In this document: one piece after another, positions 52,238 through 60,375 of the stretch | Numbering within the stretch: the stretch's first letter is position 1 | How the letters are laid out: each line of letters opens with the position of its first letter | Source: Streptomyces rubiginosohelvolus | Lineage (GTDB): Bacteria > Actinomycetota > Actinomycetes > Streptomycetales > Streptomycetaceae | Direction of reading: 5' to 3' | Assembly (NCBI RefSeq): GCF_014649875.1 | Contig: NZ_BMTW01000016.1 | Location: forward strand, 1 to 64,000 | DNA: 64,000 nt | Translations under genes and position numbers: made by a program | The notes under the pieces: generated by a model | Told to the model about the DNA's origin: nothing | Databases searched by the model: none | What the model saw: the letters and a program-made list of their open reading frames with translations, nothing else

Positions 52238-52780
52238 GTGCGGCGCACGGGGACGACGCGCAGGGGGGCGCTCACCGCGACGGGAGCTCTCGCCCTGGGT
52301 GCGGTGCTGACCGGCTGCGGGGGCGACGACGAAGGCGCCGGGGGGAAGAAGCCCGCGCACTCCGGCGCGCGGGCCACCACCGCGAAGGCCGAGAAGGCGC
52401 TGCGCGAGAAGGCGGTGCGCGACGGCGCCCTCCTGCTCGCCCGGTACGACCTGGTGGCCGAGGCTCATCCGGCCACGGCGGCGGGCCTCGTACCGCTGCG
52501 GGCGGCCGTGGCCGAGCACGGGAAGGCCTTGGCGCCACCGCGCGCGAAGGGCGAGCCGAAGGGCGACAAGGCTCCTCCGGCGCCCGCCGGTCCGGTGTCG
52601 GCCGATCCGAAGGCCGCGGTGCGGGAGCTGGCCGCCGCCGAGCGCCGGCGGGCCGACGCGCACACCGAGGCCCTGCTGACGGCCGGGCCGGAGCTGGCCC
52701 GGCTGCTGGCCTCGGTGGCGGCCGCCGCCGCGGCGCACGCGTATCTGCTGACCGAACTGGCCGAGGAGACAGCCGTATGA
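52238..52780 (+). CDS. Tat-type lipoprotein of unknown function
   Basis: The 180-residue protein begins with a twin-arginine-like signal (TTRRGALTATGALALGAVLTGC). The lipobox LTGC ends at residue 30, so it is probably exported and lipid-anchored. The mature part is Ala-rich and helical, with a mid-region rich in Lys/Pro. GAAGGAG precedes the GTG. The stop overlaps the ATG of the ferritin-like gene (ATGA), so the two are coupled; partners of this kind recur beside rimP in Streptomyces. The function is unknown. Confidence 0.8.
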   Translation: MRRTGTTRRGALTATGALALGAVLTGCGGDDEGAGGKKPAHSGARATTAKAEKALREKAVRDGALLLARYDLVAEAHPATAAGLVPLRAAVAEHGKALAPPRAKGEPKGDKAPPAPAGPVSADPKAAVRELAAAERRRADAHTEALLTAGPELARLLASVAAAAAAHAYLLTELAEETAV

Positions 52781-53295
52781 GCACCCGTTCGATCCGGCGG
52801 TCCGATGACGACTCCGACTCCCCCGAGCTGACCGCCCTCCAGGCCGCCCTGGCCGCCGAGCACGCCGCGGTGTACGGGTACGGCGTGCTGGGCGGCCGTC
52901 TCGACGGGAAGCAGGGTGCGGAGGCCCGGTCGGCGCACGACGCGCACCGGGCCCGTCGGGACGCGCTGGCGCGCACCGCGCGTGACCTGGGCGGGCGCCC
53001 GGTGGCCTCGAACGCGGCGTACGCCCTGCCGTTCGCCGTGCCGGACGGCCCCGCCGCTGTGCGGCTCGCCGCGGTCCTGGAGGACCGGATCGCGGGCGCC
53101 TACGCCGATCTCGTACGGGCCACCGAGGGCGCGCGGCGCAAGGACGCGGCGGGCGCGCTGCGGGAGGCCGCGGTGCGGTCGGCCCGCTGGCGGGGCGGCA
53201 ACGTAGCCTTTCCGGGGCTCGCCGAGCGGGCCGCCGGTGCGGATCCGGCCGCTACGGGCCCGGTGGAGGCCGCGGGCGCGGACGGGACGCGCTGA
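52777..53295 (+). CDS. DUF4439 ferritin-like domain protein
   Basis: The 172-residue helical protein has the ferritin-like DUF4439 pattern: an ALAAEHAAVYGYGVLGGRL helix with Glu and His, and the AHDAHRARRDAL helix, which could supply metal ligands. It has no signal peptide. It is translationally coupled to the Tat-type lipoprotein by a 4-bp overlap and lies 32 bases before the kinase-like gene. Iron binding is possible but not shown. Confidence 0.8.
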   Translation: MSTRSIRRSDDDSDSPELTALQAALAAEHAAVYGYGVLGGRLDGKQGAEARSAHDAHRARRDALARTARDLGGRPVASNAAYALPFAVPDGPAAVRLAAVLEDRIAGAYADLVRATEGARRKDAAGALREAAVRSARWRGGNVAFPGLAERAAGADPAATGPVEAAGADGTR

Positions 53296-53327
53296 TCCGA
53301 AGGATCGGGAAAGGGAACACACGACGT

Positions 53328-54257
53328 ATGGGTTGCGAACCGCCGCAGCGCCTGGTGCGCGCGCTCGGTGAGATGTACGGGGACGCCGCGGCGGCCGACT
53401 GGCTGGCCGGGCTCCCCGCGCTGACCGAGCGGGCGCTGGCCGCCGAGGACGGCCTCACCGTGGAGCGGGTGGCCGCCCCCGGCGGGCGCAGTTCCCTGGT
53501 GGTCCTGGTGCGGCGGGCCGACGGGACCCCGGCCGCGCTGAAGCTCGCCCCGCCGGTCGCAGGGCCGGGGCTGGAGCGGGCGGCGCTGGAGCACTGGAAC
53601 GGCTGGGGTGCGGTGAAGCCGCTGGACACCCCGGCACCGGCCGGAACGGAGCTCGACGCGTCCGGGGCGCTGCTGCTGGAGCGCCTGCACCCCGAGGTGT
53701 CGCTGCGCTCGCTGCCGGAGGCGAAGGCCCTGCTGGAGGCGGCGGGCACGCTGCGCCGGCTGTGGGTGGAGCCGCCCGCCGGGCACGCCTTCGAGACGGT
53801 GGGCACGCGGACCGAACGGCAGAGCGCCGGAATGCGGGCCGCCGCCGAGGCCGACCCGGAGCTGGCACCCCTGGTGGACGCGGCGCTCGCGGCCCGGGCG
53901 GAGCTGGTCGAGGGGGAGCCCGAACTCCTTTTGCTGCACGGCAACTTCCGGCAGAGCAAGGTGCTGTCCGGGGAGCGCGCGCCGTGGCTGACGGTGGGCC
54001 CCGAGCCGCTGGTGGGCGAGCGCGCCTATGACCTGGCGCGGCTGGTGCGGGACCGGGCGGAGGATCTGATCGCCTCCCCCGGCGGCCCGGCGACGGCAAG
54101 GCGGCGGGTCAAGAAGCTGGCGGAGTCGCTGGAGGTGGAGCAGGCGCGGCTGCACGGCTGGACGCTGTTCCGGGCGGTCGAGTCGGGCACCCGTGCGCTG
54201 GCCGAGGGGCGGCGTCAGATGGGCGAGGTGAACCTGGAGTTCGCGGGCTGGCTGTAA
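53328..54257 (+). CDS. Aminoglycoside/hydroxyurea kinase-like protein lacking catalytic residues
   Basis: The 309-residue protein has the overall APH(6)/hydroxyurea-kinase fold, with the ATP-lysine strand (PAALKLAPPV) and the Brenner-like block. However, the block reads HGNFRQSKVL (residues 204-213): Asn206 replaces the catalytic Asp and Lys211 replaces the metal-binding Asn. The later Asp is Gly224 (WLTVGPEP). It is therefore likely a pseudokinase rather than a resistance enzyme. The ATG start lies 32 bases after the ferritin-like gene, in what is probably a three-gene operon. A bidirectional terminator follows. Confidence 0.8.
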   Translation: MGCEPPQRLVRALGEMYGDAAAADWLAGLPALTERALAAEDGLTVERVAAPGGRSSLVVLVRRADGTPAALKLAPPVAGPGLERAALEHWNGWGAVKPLDTPAPAGTELDASGALLLERLHPEVSLRSLPEAKALLEAAGTLRRLWVEPPAGHAFETVGTRTERQSAGMRAAAEADPELAPLVDAALAARAELVEGEPELLLLHGNFRQSKVLSGERAPWLTVGPEPLVGERAYDLARLVRDRAEDLIASPGGPATARRRVKKLAESLEVEQARLHGWTLFRAVESGTRALAEGRRQMGEVNLEFAGWL

Positions 54258-54269
54258 CGGTTCGCCGTA

Positions 54270-54318
54270 CGTACGAGGAGGGCCCCCGCACACGGTGTGC
54301 GGGGGCCCTCCTCGTACG
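54270..54318. terminator. Bidirectional terminator, 24-bp perfect inverted repeat
   Basis: A perfect 24-bp inverted repeat (54270-54293 with 54295-54318) lies between the convergent kinase-like and proS genes. Its 13-17 bp outer part plus the tight loop make it a strong hairpin. Confidence 0.88.
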
Positions 54319-54330
54319 CGATCCGAGGGA

Positions 54331-56034
54331 TCAGGCCAGGTCGGCCGTCAGGCGGGCGATCGCCTCGTCGACGGTCAGCTCCTCGCGCTCGCCGGTGCGG
54401 CGGTCCTTCAGCTCCAGGACGCCGTCGGCGGAGCGGCGCCCGGCGACCAGGATCTTGGGCACGCCGATCAGCTCGGAGTCGGTGAACTTCACGCCGGGCG
54501 AGACGCCGGGGCGATCGTCGACGAGGACCCGCAGGCCCGCCGCGTTGAGCTTCTCCGAGACGTCGAGGGCCAGCTCGGTCTGGAGGGCCTTGCCCGCGGC
54601 GACGACGTGGACGTCGGCCGGGGCGATCTCGCGGGGCCAGCACAGGCCCTTGTCGTCGGCGGTCTGCTCGGTGAGGGCGGCCACGGCGCGGGAGACGCCG
54701 ATGCCGTACGAGCCCATCGTGACGCGGACGGGCTTGCCCTGCTGGCCGAGGACGTCGAGCTGGAAGGTGTCGGCGTACTTGCGGCCGAGCTGGAAGATGT
54801 GGCCGATCTCGATGGCGCGGTCCAGGACCAGGCCGGTGCCGCACTTGGGGCAGGGGTCGCCCTCCTCGACGACGACGACGTCCAGGTACTCGTCGACCTC
54901 GAAGTCGCGGCCCGCGACCACGTTCTTCGCGTGCTTGCCCTCCTTGTTGGCGCCGGTGATCCAGGAGGTGCCGGGGGCGACGCGGGGGTCGGCGAGGTAG
55001 CGGACCTTCTCCAGGCCCTGGGGGCCGACGTAGCCGCGTACGAGGTCGTCACGGCCGACGAAGTCCTCGGCGGTGACCAGCTCGACGACGGCGGGGGCCA
55101 GGTGCTCGCCGAGCTTGCCGAGGTCGACCTCGCGGTGGCCGGGGACGCCGACGGCGACGATCTCGCCGTCCACCTTGACCAGCAGGTTCTTCAGGGTGGC
55201 GGAGGCGGGGACGCCGAGGTGCGCGGCGAGGGTCTCGATGGTCGGGGTGTCGGGGGTGTCCAGCTCCTCGACCGCGCCGTGCGCCGAGCCGTCGACCGGG
55301 GCGAGCGCGAAGGTCACGGCCTCGGTGTTGGCGGCGTAGTCGCAGTTCGGGCAGTCGGCGAAGGTGTCCTCACCGGCGGCCGCGGGGGCCAGGAACTCCT
55401 CGGAGGCGGAGCCGCCCATCGCGCCGGAGACGGCGGAGACGATGCGGTGGTCCAGGCCCAGGCGCTCGAAGATCTTGATGTACGCGGCCCGGTGCAGGGC
55501 GTAGGAGTGCGCGAGGCCCTCGTCGGTGGTGTCGAAGCTGTACGAGTCCTTCATCTGGAACTCGCGGCCGCGGAGCACGCCGGAGCGGGGGCGGGCCTCG
55601 TCGCGGTACTTCGTCTGGATCTGGTAGAGCATCACCGGCAGGTCCTTGTAGGACGTGCACTGGTCCTTGACGGTCTGGGTGAAGATCTCCTCGTGGGTGG
55701 GGCCGAGGAGGTAGTCGCCGCCCTTGCGGTCCTTGAGGCGGAAGAGCAGGTCGCCGTACTCCTCCCAGCGGCCGGACGCCTCGTAGGGCTCCTTGGGCAG
55801 CAGGGCGGGGAGCAGGACCTCCTGGGCGCCGATGGCGTCCATCTCCTCGCGGACGACGTTGGAGATGTTGTCCAGGACCTTCTTGCCGAGCGGCAGCCAG
55901 GACCAGATGCCGGCCGCGTTGCGGCGTACGTATCCGGCGCGGACCAGCAGCTTGTGGCTGAGCGTCTCGGCGTCCGCCGGGTCGTCGCGCAGTGTCTTGA
56001 TCATCAATCGGGACATGCGCTGGACCTGGGCCAT
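54331..56034 (-). CDS. proS: Prolyl-tRNA synthetase (bacterial type)
   Basis: ProRS charges tRNA-Pro. The 567-residue protein is the bacterial type, with class II motif 1 and 2 regions (GYVRRNAAGIWSWLPLGKKVL; KYRDEARPRSGVLRGREFQMKDSYSFD) and the YbaK-like insertion domain. Motif 3 (GSYGIGVSRAVAAL) and the C-terminal anticodon-binding domain follow. AGGAG precedes the ATG. It stands alone, convergent with the kinase-like gene. Confidence 0.97.
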   Translation of the reverse strand: MAQVQRMSRLMIKTLRDDPADAETLSHKLLVRAGYVRRNAAGIWSWLPLGKKVLDNISNVVREEMDAIGAQEVLLPALLPKEPYEASGRWEEYGDLLFRLKDRKGGDYLLGPTHEEIFTQTVKDQCTSYKDLPVMLYQIQTKYRDEARPRSGVLRGREFQMKDSYSFDTTDEGLAHSYALHRAAYIKIFERLGLDHRIVSAVSGAMGGSASEEFLAPAAAGEDTFADCPNCDYAANTEAVTFALAPVDGSAHGAVEELDTPDTPTIETLAAHLGVPASATLKNLLVKVDGEIVAVGVPGHREVDLGKLGEHLAPAVVELVTAEDFVGRDDLVRGYVGPQGLEKVRYLADPRVAPGTSWITGANKEGKHAKNVVAGRDFEVDEYLDVVVVEEGDPCPKCGTGLVLDRAIEIGHIFQLGRKYADTFQLDVLGQQGKPVRVTMGSYGIGVSRAVAALTEQTADDKGLCWPREIAPADVHVVAAGKALQTELALDVSEKLNAAGLRVLVDDRPGVSPGVKFTDSELIGVPKILVAGRRSADGVLELKDRRTGEREELTVDEAIARLTADLA

Positions 56035-56103
56035 GGTGAACTCCTGCTCGCGAAAGTGGTGAGCCCGAGGTTAACCGGGCGGTGCGGGCGGGCGGAAATC
56101 CAT

Positions 56104-56670
56104 TCAGTTCGGCCGCAGCAGCGGCAGGGGCGCTCCCATGACCGCGTACGGCTGCGGGGCGCTCGGGAAGACGACCTGGCGGGCCAGGTCGCGGTAGCCG
56201 AGCGAGCGGTAGAGGGCGCGGGCGGGACTGTCCTTGTCGATCGCCGAGAGGATCGACCGCGGGTGGTCGACGGCGTCGGTGATGGTGGTGATCAGAGTGC
56301 GGCCGATGCCGCGCTGCTGGTGGCCCGGGAGGACGTGGAGTTCGGTGATGACGAAGGAGTCGTCGAGCCAGCCGTCGGACCCGGTGGCCCGCAGATAGGG
56401 CTCGACGACGGTGGACCACCACTGGGTGCGGTCGTTGGGCAGCCCGTAGACGAAGCCGACGAGCCGGCCGTCGGGGGCGGTGGCGCCGAGTGCCCGGGCA
56501 CGGGGGTGTTCCAGGTGCCTGAGGACGATGTGGCGGCGTACGTCGATCTCGTCCTGGCTGAGTCCGAAGGCGGCCGCCTGGACGTGCAGGGCTTCGTCGA
56601 CGCGGGCGGCGAGGTCGACGGGGCCGATCTCGGCGTCGGGTGCTGGGGGGCCTTCTGCGGGGGCTGCCAT
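56104..56670 (-). CDS. GNAT-family N-acetyltransferase
   Basis: The 188-residue acetyltransferase has the acetyl-CoA motif A VLPGHQQRGIGRTLI and the preceding strand FVITELHV. A C-terminal ALYRSLGYRDLARQVVF block follows. It starts at an ATG. The protein is soluble and the substrate is unknown. It lies about 70 bases upstream of proS on the same strand and may share its transcript. Confidence 0.88.
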   Translation of the reverse strand: MAAPAEGPPAPDAEIGPVDLAARVDEALHVQAAAFGLSQDEIDVRRHIVLRHLEHPRARALGATAPDGRLVGFVYGLPNDRTQWWSTVVEPYLRATGSDGWLDDSFVITELHVLPGHQQRGIGRTLITTITDAVDHPRSILSAIDKDSPARALYRSLGYRDLARQVVFPSAPQPYAVMGAPLPLLRPN

Positions 56671-56717
56671 GCCGGAACCCTACTGGCCGGGGCGGGCGCC
56701 CGGGTAAGCGCGGCGGT

Positions 56718-57563
56718 TCAGAACAGGACGCTCATGAACGCCCCGACCTCGCGGAAGCCGACGCGCTGGTAGGCCTTGCGGGCGGGGGTGTTGTAGTCGT
56801 TCACGTACAGGCTGACGACGGGGGCGACGTCGGCCAGGGCGTAGCGCAGGACGGCGGCCATGCCCGTTTCGGAGAGGCCCTTGCCGCGGTGCTCGGGGGC
56901 GACCCAGACGCCCTGGATCTGGCAGGCCTGGGGGGTGGCCGCGCCGATCTCCGCCTTGAAGACGACCTTGCCGTCGTCGATACGGGCGAAGGAGCGGCCG
57001 GTGCTGATGAGTTCGGCGACGCGGGCCTGGTAGAGGAGGCCGCCGTCGCCGGCGAGCGGGGAGATGCCGACCTCCTCGGTGAACATCGCGACGCAGGCCG
57101 GCATCAGGACCTCCACCTCGTCCTTGCGGATGCGGCGGACGAGCGGGTCGGGCGTGACGTCGGCGGCCGGGCTCTCGGTGACCATGAGGGGCTGGTTGCC
57201 GCGGACCTCGCGGGCGGGTCCCCAGCTGGGTTCGAGGAGCCGCCAGAGCTGGGTGGTGGGTTCGGCGGGGCCGACGATGGAGGAGCAGCGGCGGCCTGCC
57301 CTGCGGGCCCGATCGGCGAAGGCGCGGACGGCTTCGGGTCCGGCGCAGATGGGGACGAGGTTGGCGCCGGAGTAGCACAGGGAGCGGAGCCTGCCGTCGG
57401 CGTACCAGCCCCACATCTCGCCGCCGAGGCGCCAGGGGTCGAGCCCCGCGACCTGCACGCGGGACGTCACGAAGGCGTTGGCCACGGGCTCGCTCTCGAG
57501 AATGGCGAGTGCGGCGCCGAGGTCGCTGGGTTCGAGGACCCGGGTGGTGGTCTGCGTCAACAC
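56718..57563 (-). CDS. GNAT-family acetyltransferase with DUF4081 N-terminal domain
   Basis: The 281-residue protein has an N-terminal region of about 110 residues typical of DUF4081 proteins (the FVTSRVQVAGLDPWRLGGEMWGW segment). The GNAT domain follows, with motif A VWVAPEHRGKGLSETGM and NDYNTPARKAYQRVGFREVG. It starts at a GTG. The substrate is unknown; homologous pairs of this kind occur beside ispG in Streptomyces. It is separated from ispG by a hairpin terminator at 57661-57693. Confidence 0.88.
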   Translation of the reverse strand: MLTQTTTRVLEPSDLGAALAILESEPVANAFVTSRVQVAGLDPWRLGGEMWGWYADGRLRSLCYSGANLVPICAGPEAVRAFADRARRAGRRCSSIVGPAEPTTQLWRLLEPSWGPAREVRGNQPLMVTESPAADVTPDPLVRRIRKDEVEVLMPACVAMFTEEVGISPLAGDGGLLYQARVAELISTGRSFARIDDGKVVFKAEIGAATPQACQIQGVWVAPEHRGKGLSETGMAAVLRYALADVAPVVSLYVNDYNTPARKAYQRVGFREVGAFMSVLF

Positions 57564-57660
57564 GAGGGGGCCTCACCATACGGTCTGCTGATTTCCGCAC
57601 TGTAACCGACAAACCTCTCGAACACCGCTGGAGTCCGGGAGACGGTTTCCGGAGACACCG

Positions 57661-57693
57661 CCGCCCCGCCGGGCACGGAGCCGGGCGGGGCGG
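57661..57693 (-). terminator. Terminator after ispG
   Basis: A 10-bp GC-only stem (57661-57670 with 57684-57693) with a 13-base loop lies 22 bases past the ispG stop. Confidence 0.7.
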
Positions 57694-57715
57694 TCATGGC
57701 GTGGAAAGGCGCAGG

Positions 57716-58873
57716 TCAGGCGCCGATGGAGACCTGGGGTTCGCCGGACGCGATGCCGTCCTTCTCCATCTGCTCGGCGATCTTCAGGGCCTCTTCGATG
57801 AGGGTCTCGACGATCTTCGACTCCGGGACGGTCTTGATGACCTCGCCCTTCACGAAGATCTGGCCCTTGCCGTTGCCGGAGGCGACACCGAGGTCGGCCT
57901 CGCGGGCCTCACCCGGGCCGTTGACGACGCAGCCCATGACCGCGACGCGCAGGGGGACCTCCATGCCCTCCAGGCCGGCGCTGACCTGGTCGGCGAGCTT
58001 GTAGACGTCGACCTGGGCGCGGCCGCAGGACGGGCAGGAGACGATCTCCAGGCGGCGCTGCTTGAGGTTCAGCGCCTCCAGGATCTGGAGGCCGACCTTG
58101 ACCTCCTCGGCCGGCGGGGCCGAGAGGGAGACGCGGATGGTGTCGCCGATGCCCTCGGAGAGCAGGGCCCCGAACGCGACGGCCGACTTGATGGTGCCCT
58201 GGAACGCCGGTCCGGCCTCGGTGACGCCGAGGTGCAGCGGGTAGTCGCTCTGGGCGGCGAGCTGGCGGTAGGCGTTGACCATGACGACCGGGTCGTTGTG
58301 CTTGACCGAGATCTTGATGTCGCCGAAGCCGTGCTCCTCGAAGAGGGACGCCTCCCACAGGGCGGACTCGACGAGGGCCTCGGGGGTGGCCTTGCCGTAC
58401 TTCTTCAGGAGCCGCGCGTCCAGGGAGCCGGCGTTGACGCCGATCCGGATCGGGGTGCGGGTCTCGGAGGCCGCCTTGGCGATCTCCTTGACCTTGTCGT
58501 CGAACTGCTTGATGTTGCCCGGGTTGACCCGGACGGCCGCGCAGCCGGCATCGATCGCGGCGAAGACGTACTTCGGCTGGAAGTGGATGTCGGCGATCAC
58601 CGGGATCTGCGACTTCCGGGCGATCGTGGCGAGCGCGTCGGCGTCGTCCTGCGTCGGGCACGCGACCCGGACGATCTGGCAGCCGGACGCCGTCAGCTCG
58701 GCGATCTGCTGGAGCGTGGCGCCGATGTCCGACGTACGGGTCGTCGTCATCGACTGCACGGAAACGGGTGCGTCGCCGCCGACCGCGACCGTGCCGACCT
58801 GGATCTGTCGGCTGACCCTTCGGTCGGCGAGCTTGGTCGGAACGGCCGGCATTCCGAGAGAAATCGCAGTCAT
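57716..58873 (-). CDS. ispG: 4-hydroxy-3-methylbut-2-enyl diphosphate synthase
   Basis: IspG (GcpE) is a [4Fe-4S] enzyme of the MEP isoprenoid pathway. The 385-residue protein has the full family sequence. The cluster-binding cysteines are in CPSCGRAQVDV and VAVMGCVVNGPGEA, and the N-terminal barrel has the VQSMTTTRTSD and RVACP segments. The start is the ATG at 58873. The open frame continues far upstream to 60901, but that is the rseP coding region read in another frame. It is 191 bases downstream of rseP. Confidence 0.97.
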   Translation of the reverse strand: MTAISLGMPAVPTKLADRRVSRQIQVGTVAVGGDAPVSVQSMTTTRTSDIGATLQQIAELTASGCQIVRVACPTQDDADALATIARKSQIPVIADIHFQPKYVFAAIDAGCAAVRVNPGNIKQFDDKVKEIAKAASETRTPIRIGVNAGSLDARLLKKYGKATPEALVESALWEASLFEEHGFGDIKISVKHNDPVVMVNAYRQLAAQSDYPLHLGVTEAGPAFQGTIKSAVAFGALLSEGIGDTIRVSLSAPPAEEVKVGLQILEALNLKQRRLEIVSCPSCGRAQVDVYKLADQVSAGLEGMEVPLRVAVMGCVVNGPGEAREADLGVASGNGKGQIFVKGEVIKTVPESKIVETLIEEALKIAEQMEKDGIASGEPQVSIGA

Positions 58874-58993
58874 GCGCTGTGCATCCCCAAGGTGTGGATC
58901 AAGGTCCCGAGATCGGCGGGCTCCAGGCTTCGAGGTTACGGCACCGGAGCCCGGGCGGACGCACCCGTGCCGACATGTCCACCCCTCGGTGAC

Positions 58994-59022
58994 CGGCCGG
59001 ACACGACGTGTGTGTCCGGCCG
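58994..59022 (-). terminator. Hairpin after rseP
   Basis: A perfect 11-bp stem (58994-59004 with 59012-59022) with a 7-base loop lies 43 bases past the rseP stop and upstream of ispG. Terminator or attenuator. Confidence 0.7.
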
Positions 59023-59064
59023 ACACCTGTGGGGCAGCAGGGACGGAAGGGGTGCGTGGGGCGG

Positions 59065-60375
59065 TCAGCTGATTTTCACCGGGTTCACGATGTCGGCCAC
59101 CAGGACCAGCAGCGTGAAGCAGATGAAGAGTCCGGCGACCACATAGGCGACCGGCATCAGCCGGGCCACGTCGAACGGGCCCGGGTCGGGGCGCCGGAAG
59201 ACCTTGGCCACATTGCGCCGCAGCGACTCCCACAGCGCACCCGCGATGTGCCCGCCGTCCAGCGGGAGCAGCGGGAGCATGTTGAACAGGAACAGCGAGA
59301 GGTTGAAGCCGGCGAGCAGGAAAAGCATCATCGCGACCTGGTTCTGCGCCGGGATATCGAGGTTCATCACCTCGCCGCCGATCCGGGCCGCGCCGACCAC
59401 GCCGACCGGCGAGTCGTCGGCCCGTTCGCCGTCGCTGAAGGCGGCGTCCCAGAGGGCGGGGATCTTGGAGGGCAGCGCGATGATGGAGTCGACGCCGTTC
59501 TCGATCATGTCGCCCATGCGGACGACGGAGTCGCCGAAGCCGAGCGGCACGATCTCGGTCTTCGCGGCGAAGCCCAGGTAGCCCGCCTTGACGAACTCCT
59601 TCGGGATGATCTCGCCGTTGCCGTCCTTCTTGGCGACGTCGTTCTCGCGCAGGACGGCGTTGAGCGTGACTTCCCTGCCGTCGCGTTCGACGACGATGGT
59701 GGCGGGGCCGATCGTCTCGCGGATGCGGTCCGAGAGCGTCGCCCAGTCGTCGACCTTGGTCCCGGCGAAGGCGACGATCTTGTCGCCCTCCCGGAGCCCG
59801 GCGGCCTTGGCCGGCGAGACGTCGTCGGTGGGCTTGCACTTCTCGCGGTTCTCGCTCTGCGCGATCACGCACTTCTGGACGCCGCCGACCTCGGTGGTCT
59901 GGGTCTGGAAGCCGAAGGTCATCGCGACGCCCATGAAGATGGCGACCGCGAGGACCAGGTTCATGAAGGGGCCGGCGAACATCACGATGACGCGCTTCCA
60001 CGGCTTGCGCGTGTAGAAGAGCCGCTTCTCGTCGCCCGGCTGGAGCTCCTCGAAGGCGGCGGAGCGGGCGTCCTCGATCATGCCGCGCCACGGGGAGGTG
60101 GAGCGGGCTTCGAGGCGGCCGTCGGGGCCCGGCGGGAACATCCCGATCATGCGGATGTAGCCGCCGGCCGGGATGGCCTTGATGCCGTACTCCGTGTCGC
60201 CCTTCTTCTTCGACCAGAGCGTCGGGCCGAAGCCGACCATGTACTGCGGGACCCGGATGCCGAACATCTTGGCCGTGGAGAGGTGGCCCAGCTCGTGCCA
60301 GGCGATGGAGAAGAGCAGGCCCACGACGAAGACGGCGATCCCCAGGACCGTCAGCAGGATCGAGGTCAGACTCAT
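59065..60375 (-). CDS. rseP: Site-2 protease (RseP family)
   Basis: RseP is an intramembrane zinc protease that cleaves anti-sigma factors and signal-peptide remnants. The 436-residue protein has the catalytic HExxH as AWHELGHL in the first helix, a PDZ domain (SPAKAAGLREGDKIVAF) and the second zinc region LLPLDGGHIAGALWE. About four membrane helices are predicted. GGAGG precedes the ATG at 60375, which overlaps the dxr stop by 4 bp; 64 upstream codons were rejected. Its placement between dxr and ispG is typical of actinobacteria. Confidence 0.95.
   Translation of the reverse strand: MSLTSILLTVLGIAVFVVGLLFSIAWHELGHLSTAKMFGIRVPQYMVGFGPTLWSKKKGDTEYGIKAIPAGGYIRMIGMFPPGPDGRLEARSTSPWRGMIEDARSAAFEELQPGDEKRLFYTRKPWKRVIVMFAGPFMNLVLAVAIFMGVAMTFGFQTQTTEVGGVQKCVIAQSENREKCKPTDDVSPAKAAGLREGDKIVAFAGTKVDDWATLSDRIRETIGPATIVVERDGREVTLNAVLRENDVAKKDGNGEIIPKEFVKAGYLGFAAKTEIVPLGFGDSVVRMGDMIENGVDSIIALPSKIPALWDAAFSDGERADDSPVGVVGAARIGGEVMNLDIPAQNQVAMMLFLLAGFNLSLFLFNMLPLLPLDGGHIAGALWESLRRNVAKVFRRPDPGPFDVARLMPVAYVVAGLFICFTLLVLVADIVNPVKIS

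Noticed and set aside
53328..54257. Functional aminoglycoside resistance gene
   Set aside because: The catalytic Asp, the metal-binding Asn and the later Asp are all replaced, so a resistance claim is not supported.
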